NCBI GenBank assembly: GCA_007618135.1
Contig: PHFX01000155.1
Span: 1 to 64,000 of the forward strand
Reading direction: 5' to 3'
From: Candidatus Brocadia sp. WS118
Lineage (GTDB): Bacteria > Planctomycetota > Brocadiia > Brocadiales > Brocadiaceae
Length of the DNA stretch: 64,000 bases
This document shows positions 27,454 through 37,217 of this stretch, one piece after another (positions within the stretch are counted from its first letter, which is position 1; the number at the start of each line of letters is the position of its first letter). The translations under genes and the position numbers were made by a program. The notes below the pieces were generated by a model. That model saw only the letters and a list, made by a program, of their open reading frames with translations, did not search any database and had not been told where the DNA came from.

Positions 27454-29586
27454 TTACTTTTCTACCATCATCTTTGCCCTGACGAGTCTGACCTCCTCAT
27501 ATGAATAACCTTCTCCTAATTTCTCTTTTACCGGGCTGAGTGCCTGTAGACCTGATTCTTCAAATACCCCTCTGATATGCTGCTGTTTTTCCGAGGGAAC
27601 AAAACCGTCAAGGGAAATGTCTTCACCATCCAGAATCAGTTTTTCCAGATGAGAGGCAATCGTGGACACTGCCAGGCCTCTTTTTTGCGCAATTTCTGGC
27701 ATGGTGAGGCATTGTCTATAAAGGTCTAATGTTGCTTGAACGGTAGAAGTCTTTGGCTCTTTTCCCGGAATTTCTTCAGGTGGCGGAGAGCATTGCTTTG
27801 GTATGATGTTGTTTTGCTCGCAGTAATTGACGATCTCTTCGAGAAATATCTTTCCATACTTCATTAATTTTCGATCTCCTATACCGCTTATCTTCCGTAA
27901 ATCGAGCAAACTTTGCGGATAATAGGCCGTCATCTCTTTTAAGCTGGTATCATGGAAAATGATATAGGGCGGCACGCCTTCCTGATCGGCCAGCGTCTTT
28001 CGCAAAGCCCTCAGACGGTCAAACAGGGTCTGGTCATAGACTTCACTCACTTCGGCCTTCTGGACAGGGAGTCTTTCCTCGGGTTTTATCAAAAACACCT
28101 TTTCTTCGCCCACTAATACCGGACGGCTCTTTTCATGCAGTTTCAGGATGGGATATTCATCGCCGTCCAATCGCACGTATCCGAGCTGAATTAATTCACG
28201 GATGAACGACTGCCATTGCACCTTTGCATATTCCTTCCCGACACCATAGGTCTTCAGGGTATCATGCCGGTTCTGTAACACCTTTTGATTCCTGGCGCCC
28301 AGCAAGACATCGACAATATAATTTATCCCGAACCGTTCGCCTGTCCGGTAAACACAGGACAATATCTTTTGTGCTGCAATCGTTCCATCAAACCGTTCCT
28401 TCGGTTCTAAACAGACATCGCAATCGCCGCAATTCGGCTCTTCGAATTGCTCACCAAAATAAGCTAACAGTAGCCTTCTGCGGCAGACATTGCTTTCACA
28501 ATACGTTATCAGCTCCCTCAATTGTTTATAGGCAATCTGCTTTTCATGTTCATCTTCTTTCTGTTGAATGAAGTGCTCGATCTTAAACTTATCAGCGTAA
28601 CTAAAAAAGAGGATACAGTCACTCGGTAATCCATCCCTGCCGGCACGCCCTGTCTCCTGATAATACCCCTCGATGCTCTTCGGTAAATCGTAATGGATTA
28701 CATACCGCACACTCGGTTTATCGATGCCCATACCGAATGCAATCGTTGCCACTATGATCTCCACATCATCACGGATGAACCGCTCCTGGTGATCCGTTCG
28801 GACTTCAGCCGTAAGACCGGCATGGTACGGCAATGCGCGGTATCCCTTCGACTGCAAACCCGACGCAAGAGTTTCTACGGTCTTACGACTCTGGCAATAG
28901 ATGATTCCCGAATCCGTCCGGCGGTCTTTCAGATATTGGAGAATTTGATGGAATGGATCGTGTTTGGGTCTTATCTGGTAATACAAATTCTTCCGGTTAA
29001 AACTTGCCTTGAAAATCTTATTATAAGACAGGTTTAGTTGCCTGATAATATCATCCTGAACTACTTGCGTGGCGGTGGCTGTTAAGGCCATAACAGGAAC
29101 ATGGGGAAATTTCTCCTTCAACACTTTTAACTGGCGGTATTCAGGACGGAAATCATGTCCCCATTCAGAAATGCAATGCGATTCATCGATGGCAAACAGG
29201 CAAACCTTGAGTCCCTGTAAGAATTCCAAAAACTCGGGCATGAGAAGTCTTTCCGGCGCGACATACAGTATCTTGAGTTCATTCTCTAGTAACTTCTGCC
29301 TTCGGGCATCAATTTCAGCATAACTCAAAGAACTATTGATAAATGTCGCCGGAATACCATTGGCCAGCAAACCATCCACCTGGTCTTTCATCAGGGCTAT
29401 TAAGGGAGAGATAACAATGGTCACGCCGTCAAAAAGAAGCGCAGGCAGTTGGTAGCACAGGGATTTACCACTCCCTGTCGGCATCAGGACAAAGACGTCC
29501 CGCTGTTCTATCACCTCCTTAATGATATCTTCCTGAAGCGGGTAGAAGCTCGTATAGCCAAAATATTTTTGCAGTACGTCATGCAT
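27454..29586 (-). CDS. recQ: ATP-dependent DNA helicase RecQ
   Basis: SF2 3'-5' helicase acting in recombination and fork repair, 710 residues. Order: helicase core with MPTGSGKSLCYQLPALL (motif I), DESHCISEWGHDFRPEY (motif II, DESH instead of the usual DEAH), YHAGL, QETGRAGRDG (motif VI); RecQ zinc-binding cysteines (YCESNVCRR...NCGDCDVC); RQC winged helix; HRDC domain near LLDLRKISGIGDRKLMKYG; and a C-terminal helix-turn-helix (LTMPEIAQKRGLAVSTIASHLE). An in-frame GTG lies 15 bp upstream, but the ATG of MHDVLQKYFGY is the family-like start. Confidence 0.96.
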   Translation of the reverse strand: MHDVLQKYFGYTSFYPLQEDIIKEVIEQRDVFVLMPTGSGKSLCYQLPALLFDGVTIVISPLIALMKDQVDGLLANGIPATFINSSLSYAEIDARRQKLLENELKILYVAPERLLMPEFLEFLQGLKVCLFAIDESHCISEWGHDFRPEYRQLKVLKEKFPHVPVMALTATATQVVQDDIIRQLNLSYNKIFKASFNRKNLYYQIRPKHDPFHQILQYLKDRRTDSGIIYCQSRKTVETLASGLQSKGYRALPYHAGLTAEVRTDHQERFIRDDVEIIVATIAFGMGIDKPSVRYVIHYDLPKSIEGYYQETGRAGRDGLPSDCILFFSYADKFKIEHFIQQKEDEHEKQIAYKQLRELITYCESNVCRRRLLLAYFGEQFEEPNCGDCDVCLEPKERFDGTIAAQKILSCVYRTGERFGINYIVDVLLGARNQKVLQNRHDTLKTYGVGKEYAKVQWQSFIRELIQLGYVRLDGDEYPILKLHEKSRPVLVGEEKVFLIKPEERLPVQKAEVSEVYDQTLFDRLRALRKTLADQEGVPPYIIFHDTSLKEMTAYYPQSLLDLRKISGIGDRKLMKYGKIFLEEIVNYCEQNNIIPKQCSPPPEEIPGKEPKTSTVQATLDLYRQCLTMPEIAQKRGLAVSTIASHLEKLILDGEDISLDGFVPSEKQQHIRGVFEESGLQALSPVKEKLGEGYSYEEVRLVRAKMMVEK

Positions 29587-29676
29587 AATGCAGCACACCA
29601 CAACCGAAAGAATTTAACCACCGTTTAACACAACCTGCACCAATTATTTTCCTTCCAATTTTTACAACATCATCAT

Positions 29677-29780
29677 TAATTTAGTTTTTTGAAACACATT
29701 ACACACACCCCTAAATCCCCTCTTTTTAGAGGGGACTTCTGCTCTCCCCTCTAAAAAGAGGGGCCGGGGGTGTGTTTCAA
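29677..29780. repeat. palindromic repeat, possible diverged MITE
   Basis: The left side carries AATTTAGTTTTTTGAAA, matching the MITE end without its GTAAC. It continues into a long imperfect palindrome: CACACCCC...CCCCTCTTTTTAGAGGGGA, nine-base spacer, TCCCCTCTAAAAAGAGGGG...GGGGTGTGTTTCA. Likely a nested repeat. Confidence 0.6.
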
Positions 29781-29870
29781 TAACGCGAAGAAAAACTTAC
29801 TAAAAAAAGCATTTTTTACAGAGTAATATCCATAAGTCAAAGGTTCACAAAAGGGCATGAAAATATGCCA

Positions 29871-29963
29871 CCCTCCCTTCATCCCTCGTTCGACTGAGCT
29901 CACGAAGAAGTCCCGTCAAGGGAGGGAAAGCTCCCTCGCCCCTGGCGGGAGAGGATTGGGCTA
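29871..29963. repeat. GC-rich palindromic intergenic repeat
   Basis: CCCTCCCTT (29871-29879) is inverted as AAGGGAGGG (29918-29926), followed by CTCCCTCGCCCCTGGCGGGAG. Such CCCTCGCCCC/GGCGGGAGAGG units are common dispersed repeats in many bacterial genomes. With the neighbouring palindrome it fills the 490-bp gap between recQ and the SUMF1 gene. Confidence 0.5.
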
Positions 29964-30089
29964 ATAGGTATTTTCGCACCAATACTAACGGCATGATTAT
30001 GGATGATACTGATTTTTATTTCCTGAATCAATTGGAATCAGGAGAAACTATTTTGACTTTCAAATAATCTGTGATAAACTTTCACCATT

Positions 30090-30989
30090 ATGATAAGAAT
30101 CAGCGAGGGAAAACAAAACCTTCCAGAGGACATGATCCTCATCCCTGAAGGTCTGTTTCTCATGGGCAGCACACAACAGGATATTGACAAATTGCTGGAA
30201 CTTGACCGCAACATTGAAGCGGAACGGCTGGAAAATGAGATTCCCAGGCGAGAGGTTTATTTGAATGCCTACCTCATCGACAAATATCCCGTCACCAATG
30301 CGCATTATAAAAAATTTATCGAGTCCGGTGGTTATACGCAAAAGGCTTTTTGGTCTGATGCTGGATGGCAATATATCGTTCAGGCAAACCCGCTGGAAAA
30401 CAGCGATCTGGATGTTGTTTTCCGCGGCGAGCCTGATTGCCCGGCAGTAAACATCTCGTGGTATGAGGCAGAGGCATTTGCCAGATGGTCAGGAAAAAGA
30501 CTTCCCACAGAGGCAGAATGGGAAAAGACAGCCCGTGGTACCGACGGCAGGATATATCCGTGGGGAAATGAGTTTGATAAAACACGGTTAAACTGTGCTG
30601 AGGCCAAGATTGAAAAACCTACCCCGGTTACGAAATATCCACAAGGTCAAAGTATGTACGGATGTTTCGACATGGCAGGAAACGTGTGGGAATGGACAGC
30701 GGACTGGTATGATAGTCAATACTATCGTTGCGCCCCTGACAAAAACCCACAGGGACCGGTGATGGCAGAAGAAAACCCTTATTTTGGAAGGCCGGAAGAA
30801 GTGGGTATCTCTATTTACGACTTAAAACCTTCTCCAGCCGGTAAATCCCTGAGCGGATGCAAGGTGCTACGCGGCGGTTCATGGAATGGGTCAGGTATTG
30901 TTCACATCCGTTGCGCAAACCGGGATTATGACGAACCTACTTACAAGAGCGACACCATCGGCTTCCGTTGCGCCAAATCTCCGGATTAG
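30090..30989 (+). CDS. SUMF1/FGE-fold (DUF323) protein
   Basis: A 299-residue protein of the formylglycine-generating-enzyme-sulfatase superfamily. Hallmarks are MILIPEGLFLMGS, DKYPVTNAHYKKFIE, VNISWYEAEAFARWSGKRLP, TEAEWEKTARG, YPWGNEFD, MAGNVWEWTADW, LRGGSWN and IGFRCA. In true FGE two copper-binding cysteines lie in a C-x4-C motif near the C-terminus; here only HIRCANRD is present, so it is more likely a binding or other-function paralogue. No signal peptide. No sulfatase gene is near. PfkB kinase follows 122 bp downstream. Confidence 0.88.
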   Translation: MIRISEGKQNLPEDMILIPEGLFLMGSTQQDIDKLLELDRNIEAERLENEIPRREVYLNAYLIDKYPVTNAHYKKFIESGGYTQKAFWSDAGWQYIVQANPLENSDLDVVFRGEPDCPAVNISWYEAEAFARWSGKRLPTEAEWEKTARGTDGRIYPWGNEFDKTRLNCAEAKIEKPTPVTKYPQGQSMYGCFDMAGNVWEWTADWYDSQYYRCAPDKNPQGPVMAEENPYFGRPEEVGISIYDLKPSPAGKSLSGCKVLRGGSWNGSGIVHIRCANRDYDEPTYKSDTIGFRCAKSPD

Positions 30990-31111
30990 GAACTAGCGTT
31001 AAAGTTTTCACACAGAAATAAAACGTTTGTCAATTCATGATAATAACCTGAATAACGAATTTTAAATTACTTCTAGACTTTGCAATAATTAACCAGTTAA
31101 AAGGAGTCACC

Positions 31112-32065
31112 ATGAATATTCTTGTTTCCGGTTCGTTGGCTTATGACAGAATTATGAACTTTCCAGGGAAATTTTCCGACCATATCCTACCGGATAAGAT
31201 ACATATACTGAACGTGTGTTTTACGATCAACGGGGTAACCGAGAATTTCGGAGGCACTGCCGGCAATATTGCTTATACCCTCTCCCTGATGGGTGAAATC
31301 CCAACCATACTAGCCACGGCAGGACGCGATTTTGAACCTTACCGGAATTGGTTAACGCAGCGCAACATTTCCACACAACATATAAAAGTCATCCCTGAAG
31401 AGCTAACAGCGGGTGCCTATATAACTACCGACCAGTCAGACAATCAGATAACGGCGTTCAATCCAGGCGCAATGAAACACAGTTCCACCTTTAATTTCGA
31501 TACTGTCGAGGCCAAAAAGACCCTTGCCATTGTTGCACCGGGGAATTTGGGTGATATGGTCAATTTCTCAAATATTTACAAAAAGCGAGAAGTCGACTAT
31601 ATTTTTGATCCGGGACAATCCCTTCCTGCATGGACAAAAGAACTGTTAACCGAGTTGATCAATGGGTCAAAAATATTTATCTGTAATGATTACGAACTGC
31701 AATTAACCCAGGAAAAAACTTCTATGACCGTTGACGATATCCTGGAAAAGACACAGACACTCATTGTAACAAAAGGGGAATACGGTTCCGTTGTCATGCA
31801 GAGGGAAAACAACAAGGTACGGAGCATTGATATCCCCGTTGCTAAAGTCCGGCAGGTAAACGACCCTACCGGGGCAGGTGACGCTTACCGGGCAGGGTTA
31901 ATGAAGGGTCTTGCGTCATCAAAGAAAGATATTATCCATGCTGCAAAGATCGGGGCTGTTTGTGCCGCTTATTGCGTAGAAGTCTATGGCCCCCAGAATT
32001 TTCACTTCACCCATGAATCATTTAATGAGCGCTTTGCTTCTCTATTTGGGGAAAAGGCTTTTTAA
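31112..32065 (+). CDS. PfkB-family sugar/nucleoside kinase (adenosine kinase-like)
   Basis: A 317-residue ribokinase-fold enzyme. The N-terminal NILVSGSLAYDRIM, the lid region GGTAGNIAYTLSLMG, and the signature DPTGAGDAYRAG (anion hole and catalytic Asp) are clear. Overall pattern is closest to bacterial/archaeal adenosine-kinase-like members. AAAAGGAG precedes the start. Substrate is inferred only from resemblance. Confidence 0.88.
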   Translation: MNILVSGSLAYDRIMNFPGKFSDHILPDKIHILNVCFTINGVTENFGGTAGNIAYTLSLMGEIPTILATAGRDFEPYRNWLTQRNISTQHIKVIPEELTAGAYITTDQSDNQITAFNPGAMKHSSTFNFDTVEAKKTLAIVAPGNLGDMVNFSNIYKKREVDYIFDPGQSLPAWTKELLTELINGSKIFICNDYELQLTQEKTSMTVDDILEKTQTLIVTKGEYGSVVMQRENNKVRSIDIPVAKVRQVNDPTGAGDAYRAGLMKGLASSKKDIIHAAKIGAVCAAYCVEVYGPQNFHFTHESFNERFASLFGEKAF

Positions 32066-32141
32066 AATCTGGCCGTTAAGCTTTTGCCCTAACCCAAACG
32101 AGTCGGAAAAGACAAAGCCCAACGTACGAAATTCGTGAGTC

Positions 32142-32174
32142 AACCCTGTCAGGGTTTAAAACCCTGACAGGGTT
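32142..32174. terminator. bidirectional terminator made of a dispersed palindrome
   Basis: Perfect 15-bp inverted repeat AACCCTGTCAGGGTT / AACCCTGACAGGGTT with a three-base loop and T-rich flank, between the convergent pfkB and ybgC genes. Confidence 0.8.
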
Positions 32175-32182
32175 AATTTTAT

Positions 32183-32608
32183 TCATGATTCGATATTTCT
32201 TTGTACCAAAAGTCTTTTCAGCTTGTCCGGCATAGGAGCAGGTTTGCGGCTTGCATTAAGACACGCTAGTTTTGTCATACCCTCCACAATGAGGATATTC
32301 TCACCCTCACGGATTACCTTATGGTGAAACTCTACGGTGGCATGTTTCAGTCCGGAAATCCAAGTCTGGATAACAAGGATATCATCATACCGGGCAGGTG
32401 AGCGAAATCTGCAGTGCGCTTCAGTAACGGGAAAGTATATCTGCTCTTTTTCCAATGTCGAATATGGCAACCCGAGATTCCTTAGATATTCCGTCCGCCC
32501 CATCTCAAAATAAACAAGGAAATTGGCATAATAGACAACACCCATCTGATCGGTCTCCTGGTAACGGACGCGTGTCCTGATTTCGTGAATTTTAGCCTGA
32601 TCTTGCAT
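32183..32608 (-). CDS. ybgC: YbgC-like acyl-CoA thioesterase
   Basis: A 141-residue single hotdog-fold thioesterase. The signature YQETDQMGVVYYANFLVYFE contains the catalytic Asp, and the helix GRTEYLRNLG follows. The family (4-hydroxybenzoyl-CoA thioesterase/YbgC) hydrolyses short-chain or aromatic acyl-CoA. It lies 73 bp after hflC on the same strand. Confidence 0.9.
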   Translation of the reverse strand: MQDQAKIHEIRTRVRYQETDQMGVVYYANFLVYFEMGRTEYLRNLGLPYSTLEKEQIYFPVTEAHCRFRSPARYDDILVIQTWISGLKHATVEFHHKVIREGENILIVEGMTKLACLNASRKPAPMPDKLKRLLVQRNIES

Positions 32609-32681
32609 CTCTATTTCTGCCTCTTCTTGCTTTTATACCCCCGGGAAAGGCGCAAATACCGGTTCTGATGATGGAGGTTGT

Positions 32682-33644
32682 CTACTCTTGCCCTGCCTTG
32701 CCTTCATGCCTGAAACTCTTTAGGTATCTGAAGTAGTCTCCATCGGTAGTCAGGATAAGATGCGTCTGCTTGTCGAACGTTGATTCGTAAGTTTGTAATG
32801 TTTTGGTGAAGGAATAAAATTCGGGCGCCTTTTCGTATGCCTCGGCATAAACCTTCACCGCCTCGGCATCAGCTTGCCCCTTGATTTCCTCTGCTGTCCT
32901 GTATCCCTCTGACTCTATACGCTCCAGTTCTCTTTTCATAGAACCCAATATTTCTGCCTCTTCTTTCCGCCCTTCCGATTCGTATTTATTAGCAATACGG
33001 ATACGCTCGGACCGCATCCGGTCATATATCTTGGGAATGACGGCCTCCACGTAATTAATATACTTGATCCGGACGTCAACCAATTCAATGCCATACCTGC
33101 CCTCCAGTGCACGTGAGGCCATCTTCCTGATCTCCTCGCCGATCTTGTCGCGGCCCATGGTAATCATCACCTTTTTAATGTCCTCTGCCTCTTCCAGCTC
33201 CTTTGTCGTATATTCGAGTTTCCGGTTCGTATTCCTGAGCACTTCCTTTAAAGTATAGGCGCTGACTACGTTTTTCACTGCCGATTCGATTACTTCATCC
33301 AATACCCGCATCCCGCGATCTTCCGCACCCAGTGAGGTATAGAACTTCAACGATTCCGCGATCTTCCATCGCGCCCAGGTGCCTACCCCGATGTTCTCCT
33401 TGTCTCGTGTCAGAATATCGCTGGGTTCCCCGCTCCATTCCAGGAGTCTTTTATCAAAGTATCTGACTTCCTGGATAAAAGGAGTTTTTACGCAAAGTCC
33501 TGGTTCGGTCACGGTTCTAACAGGTTTCCCAAACTGTGTTATAACCGCTTGCAGTCTCACATCCACAACGTAGAGAGACGCCTTCAGACAGATAACCACA
33601 ATCGCCACAATGATGATTACAATAATGACAGCCATTTTTTTCAT
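32682..33644 (-). CDS. hflC: HflC-like SPFH membrane protein
   Basis: A 320-residue type II membrane protein: one N-terminal transmembrane segment (VIIVIIIVAIVVICLKASL), then the SPFH/band-7 domain (VVDVRLQAVITQFGKP) and a coiled coil with AEEIKGQADAEAVKVYAEAY. HflK and HflC form a membrane cage around FtsH and modulate its proteolysis. It overlaps the hflK stop by 4 bp; AAGGGG lies six bases upstream of its ATG. Confidence 0.93.
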   Translation of the reverse strand: MKKMAVIIVIIIVAIVVICLKASLYVVDVRLQAVITQFGKPVRTVTEPGLCVKTPFIQEVRYFDKRLLEWSGEPSDILTRDKENIGVGTWARWKIAESLKFYTSLGAEDRGMRVLDEVIESAVKNVVSAYTLKEVLRNTNRKLEYTTKELEEAEDIKKVMITMGRDKIGEEIRKMASRALEGRYGIELVDVRIKYINYVEAVIPKIYDRMRSERIRIANKYESEGRKEEAEILGSMKRELERIESEGYRTAEEIKGQADAEAVKVYAEAYEKAPEFYSFTKTLQTYESTFDKQTHLILTTDGDYFRYLKSFRHEGKAGQE

Positions 33645-34645
33645 TTCTTTTCCCCTTCCTCGTTAAGTCCCAGGATGGGCAAAAAACTTTCGATCTCTTT
33701 GTCAAAAACGTAAAGCTTTTCACATTTTGGAATAATCTTCGCCATCGTTTCCAGAAAGAGCCTGCGCCGGGTTACGTCTTCAGCTTTTTTGTATTCTTCA
33801 AAGACCGCCAGAAACGCCTTGACATCTCCGGTAGCCTCGTTCACTCTTCGGATCCGGTATCCTTCAGCCTCTTTGATTACTTGTTCTTTTTTTCCTTCCG
33901 CTGCCGGCAGGATTTTATTCTTCTGACCTTCAGCGTCATTGACAATTCTGTCTCTGATTTGAATCGCCTGATTTACCGCGTTAAAGGCATCTTTCACCGG
34001 CGCCGGTGGATCGACTCCCTTCAGCAATACCGTCTGGATGTCGATACCGCACTTGTAACTATCCAGAATTCCCTGGATATCTTCCCTTGCCTTTTGCTCT
34101 ATCTCTGTCCTGCCAATCGTCAACACCTCGTCAACAGAGCGGTCCCCCACTAGGGTACGCATAACAGCCTGTGAAACGCCACGAATCGTTTCGCGGACAT
34201 TTCTTACATTAAAATAGAACTCCTCTATTGCCTTTATCTTGTACCGGATAACCCAATGCACCTCGGCACAGTTCAGATCACCGGTCAGCATCAATTTCTC
34301 TTCGACTGCGTCCGGATAATCATAGTTGACCGTAAAAGACGCACCGCGGAACTCCGTCCTGAATCCAAATTCTTCGTTGTAGATACGCTTTACCTCTCCC
34401 TTCAATACCCTGTCAATACCATAAGGAACCTTTGTGTGAAGCCCAGGGCCTACGGTTTCCGTGTACCGGCCAAACCGCAAAACTACCGCCTCTTCATTTG
34501 CCTTCACGGTATAAAAGGACGTGTATCCGGTAATAATAATAAAAATGATAATCAAAGACGGCGGTATAAACTTTTTTATCGATCCCCAGGGTATATCTTC
34601 AATGCGGATTTCCTGCGGTCTTCTGTATTGGCCATAGTCGGGCAT
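33641..34645 (-). CDS. hflK: HflK-like SPFH membrane protein
   Basis: A 334-residue partner of HflC. A short cytoplasmic N-terminus is followed by a transmembrane helix (SLIIIFIIITGYTSFY) and the SPFH domain with EEAVVLRFGRYTETVGPGLH. Coiled coil near the C-terminus (AEGKKEQVIKEAEGYRIRR). The N-terminal Gly-rich stretch of proteobacterial HflK is missing. AAAAGGAG precedes the ATG. No ftsH nearby. Confidence 0.93.
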   Translation of the reverse strand: MPDYGQYRRPQEIRIEDIPWGSIKKFIPPSLIIIFIIITGYTSFYTVKANEEAVVLRFGRYTETVGPGLHTKVPYGIDRVLKGEVKRIYNEEFGFRTEFRGASFTVNYDYPDAVEEKLMLTGDLNCAEVHWVIRYKIKAIEEFYFNVRNVRETIRGVSQAVMRTLVGDRSVDEVLTIGRTEIEQKAREDIQGILDSYKCGIDIQTVLLKGVDPPAPVKDAFNAVNQAIQIRDRIVNDAEGQKNKILPAAEGKKEQVIKEAEGYRIRRVNEATGDVKAFLAVFEEYKKAEDVTRRRLFLETMAKIIPKCEKLYVFDKEIESFLPILGLNEEGEKK

Positions 34646-34748
34646 ATCGTTTTCTCCTTTTTACGTCCCTCGTGCAAACGAACCTGTAGATATCATAGAT
34701 ACATCTGTACTGTTACAATCATATGTTGCTATTCCACCGAATGTCAAT

Positions 34749-34768
34749 AAAAAAGGCATACAGCCTTC
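34749..34768 (-). terminator. intrinsic terminator after dapA
   Basis: On the minus strand AAGGC-TGTAT-GCCTT is followed by TTTTATT, just past the dapA stop and before hflK. Confidence 0.7.
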
Positions 34769-34787
34769 AATCTCGTTCTGGTTATGG

Positions 34788-35657
34788 TTACGACATGAGA
34801 CCATAATTTTTCAACGCACCCATTAACTGGCTCTCGTGTTCTTTGGTCATATCGCAAAGCGGCAAACGCACCTCCCCGTTTATCCTTCCCAACATTCTCA
34901 TAGCAGTTTTTACCGGAATCGGATTGGTCTCAATAAACATACTTTTGCACAGGGGAAAAAGTTTGTGGTGGCACTTCCTGGCCTCATCGAAATTACCCTC
35001 TAGACAATAACGGGTTAACGCAGCCGTATCGGCTGGAACAACATTGGCCACGACGGATATTACCCCTCTCCCCCCGACTGACATAATAGGCAGGGTAAGA
35101 GAGTCGTCTCCTGAAAGTACCGTAATGTTGCATAGTTGTAATATCTGAGTCGTTTGATCAATGCTTCCGCTGGCCTCTTTAATTCCAACAATATTTTTGA
35201 GCTCGGAAAGCCTCGCCACCGTTTCCGGCAAAATAGATATGCCAGTCCTGGACGGAACATTGTACAGGACAATGGGGATATCAACCTCTTCTGCAATGAG
35301 TTTGTAGTGCCGGTAGAGTCCCTCAGGGGTGGGTTTATTGTAGTACGGTGTGATGAGCAATGCCCCGTCTGCCCCAACCTTTTTTGCCTGCCTGGTCAGC
35401 CTCAGGGCTTCCATCGTATTGTTTGAGCCGGCTCCAGCCAAAACCTGTATCCGCCCTGCGACCATAGCAACAACCTCACTAATCATCCGTTCGTGTTCAT
35501 CAAAAGAGAGTGTTGCAGATTCCCCTGTTGTACCGCAGGGAACAATTCCCTGTGTCCCATTTTTAATATGAAATTCGACAAGCTCTTTCAGCTTTTGATA
35601 GTCGACTTGTCCATTTTTAAACGGCGTTACTAACGCTACATACGAACCCTTGAACAT
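34788..35657 (-). CDS. dapA: 4-hydroxy-tetrahydrodipicolinate synthase
   Basis: Condenses pyruvate with aspartate semialdehyde in lysine/diaminopimelate synthesis; TIM barrel. The 289-residue protein starts MFKGSYVALVTPFKNG and contains GTTGES, the Tyr of LYNVPSRTG and the Schiff-base Lys in VGIKEASG. An in-frame start at 35708 exists, but AAGGAGAATACC directly precedes the ATG at 35657 and the family N-terminus agrees. Confidence 0.97.
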   Translation of the reverse strand: MFKGSYVALVTPFKNGQVDYQKLKELVEFHIKNGTQGIVPCGTTGESATLSFDEHERMISEVVAMVAGRIQVLAGAGSNNTMEALRLTRQAKKVGADGALLITPYYNKPTPEGLYRHYKLIAEEVDIPIVLYNVPSRTGISILPETVARLSELKNIVGIKEASGSIDQTTQILQLCNITVLSGDDSLTLPIMSVGGRGVISVVANVVPADTAALTRYCLEGNFDEARKCHHKLFPLCKSMFIETNPIPVKTAMRMLGRINGEVRLPLCDMTKEHESQLMGALKNYGLMS

Positions 35658-36291
35658 GGTATTCTCCTTTTTATCCTTGAGAAAGAATGAAAACAACATC
35701 CTTTCCATTCAAATACTTTAGGTGGCATTCATTAAATTTAACTACACAGGTGAAAAGTCAAACCATCTTTGATGATATAAATGATTTCGTTAAGCTGTCG
35801 CCACTTGACAGGTATGATAGCAAAAAGACATGGAGAATGGAAGCTGGAAAAATCACAAAAATACGGCTAATTATTAGAGACAGACACTATTTTGTTTGAT
35901 AAATGACCCAAATCAATATACTATTTGTTGAGCAATCTTCATAATAATGCCGTGATGCAAACGTGATCGGGGGTACTATACGTCTTCGGTAAGTATCTTC
36001 TCAATCTGTTTTTTGATATTTCGTGCTTCGGCAGCAAACGGAGAGAAAAACATTTTAAGTCTTTCTCTGCGTCCTCAGCGCACTCTGCGGTGAACTATAT
36101 TATTTTGCAGCAATGAGCGCTTCATAATGAGAACTGGTCTGCATTCAGCTATAGTAACAAACATTCTTGTATCTATAACAGGCAAGAAATCCCCCTTAAA
36201 AAAGGAGGAGTCGGGGGGTTGTAAAATACCCTGATATTTAAAAATACGATGAGAAAAAATACAAGTTCAACAACGAAGTTTAACCAAATAC
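35658..36291. other. intergenic region with dispersed repeat fragments
   Basis: About 630 bp. The stretch 36057-36095 contains TCTCTGCGTCC...CACTCTGCGGTGAA, a widely dispersed bacterial repeat motif (compare CACCGCAAAGACGC at 8389-8402). 36188-36225 carries AATCCCCCTTAAAAAAGGAGG...GGGGGG, another common intergenic palindrome. No firm coding sequence; a plus-strand 70-codon frame at 35687-35899 lacks recognisable motifs. Confidence 0.4.
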
Positions 36292-37158
36292 ATGAACATG
36301 AGTGAGTTTATTATGAACCACGAGGTTGTTATTCGACTCGGGTTCTTTTTCGGCATCTTAGCGGTTATGACTTTGTGGGAGATTGTGGCGCCCAGGCGGA
36401 TGCTTACGGTCTCGAAGGTATTTCGCTGGATGAATAATCTCGGAGTCGTGTTCCTGAACAGCTTCCTGTTACGCATCATCTTTCCCACGGCAGCAGTAGG
36501 TATGGCGGTATTTGCTCAAAAACACGGATGGGGCATTTTCAACTATCTCCGGCTACCGTACAATACGGTTATCGTCGTATCCGTGGTTATGATGGACTTC
36601 GCCATCTACCTGCAACACGTAATGTTTCACGCCGTTCCTGTCTTTTGGCGTATGCACCGCATACATCATGCGGATCTGGACTTCGATGTCACTACCGGTG
36701 TGCGGTTTCATCCTCTGGAAATTATACTCTCCATGCTGATCAAGTTTGCAGTAATTACCGTGTTGGGGCCACCCGTGCTGTCGGTGGTTGTATTTGAAGT
36801 GGTACTCAATGCAACGTCCATGTTCAACCACGGCAACGTGTGCATCCTGCGCAGCGTAGACTATGTGCTACGCTGGTTTGTTGTGACACCCGACATGCAC
36901 CGGGTACACCATTCAGTGGAAGACCACGAGACCAACAGCAACTTCGGTTTCAATCTGCCGTGGTGGGACCGCTTGTTAGGCACTTACCGGGCGCAGCCGC
37001 GCATGGGCCACGAAGGTATGACCATCGGACTCAGGGACTTCCGGGATACAAAGCGCTGCGTAAACTTGCATGGCATGCTGGCGATGCCCTTTATTGGTAG
37101 AATTACAGCCTATGCGATCATGAGTCGCACATGGGAGAAATACAAGGAAGGCCATTAA
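36292..37158 (+). CDS. fatty-acid hydroxylase / sterol desaturase family membrane protein
   Basis: A 288-residue integral membrane di-iron oxygenase-type protein (PF04116). It has several transmembrane segments and the His clusters HVMFHAV, MHRIHHADLDFD, FNHGN and MHRVHHS that bind the metal pair. Members hydroxylate or desaturate fatty acids, sterols or carotenoids and normally need O2, which is odd for an anaerobe; a role in lipid modification or O2 handling is possible. The composition is somewhat richer in GC than its flanks. No obvious partner gene. Confidence 0.88.
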   Translation: MNMSEFIMNHEVVIRLGFFFGILAVMTLWEIVAPRRMLTVSKVFRWMNNLGVVFLNSFLLRIIFPTAAVGMAVFAQKHGWGIFNYLRLPYNTVIVVSVVMMDFAIYLQHVMFHAVPVFWRMHRIHHADLDFDVTTGVRFHPLEIILSMLIKFAVITVLGPPVLSVVVFEVVLNATSMFNHGNVCILRSVDYVLRWFVVTPDMHRVHHSVEDHETNSNFGFNLPWWDRLLGTYRAQPRMGHEGMTIGLRDFRDTKRCVNLHGMLAMPFIGRITAYAIMSRTWEKYKEGH

Positions 37159-37217
37159 CCTTTTTCATTCACGTTTTAAAATTTCACCTGGCGGATATCA
37201 TTTCAGAATAGAAACCT

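Noticed and set aside
30090-30989. A true formylglycine-generating enzyme
   Set aside because: Fold motifs are present, but the paired active-site cysteines are not; no sulfatase is adjacent.
35687-35899. A 70-codon plus-strand gene upstream of dapA
   Set aside because: No ribosome binding site or recognisable motif, and it overlaps the dapA leader.
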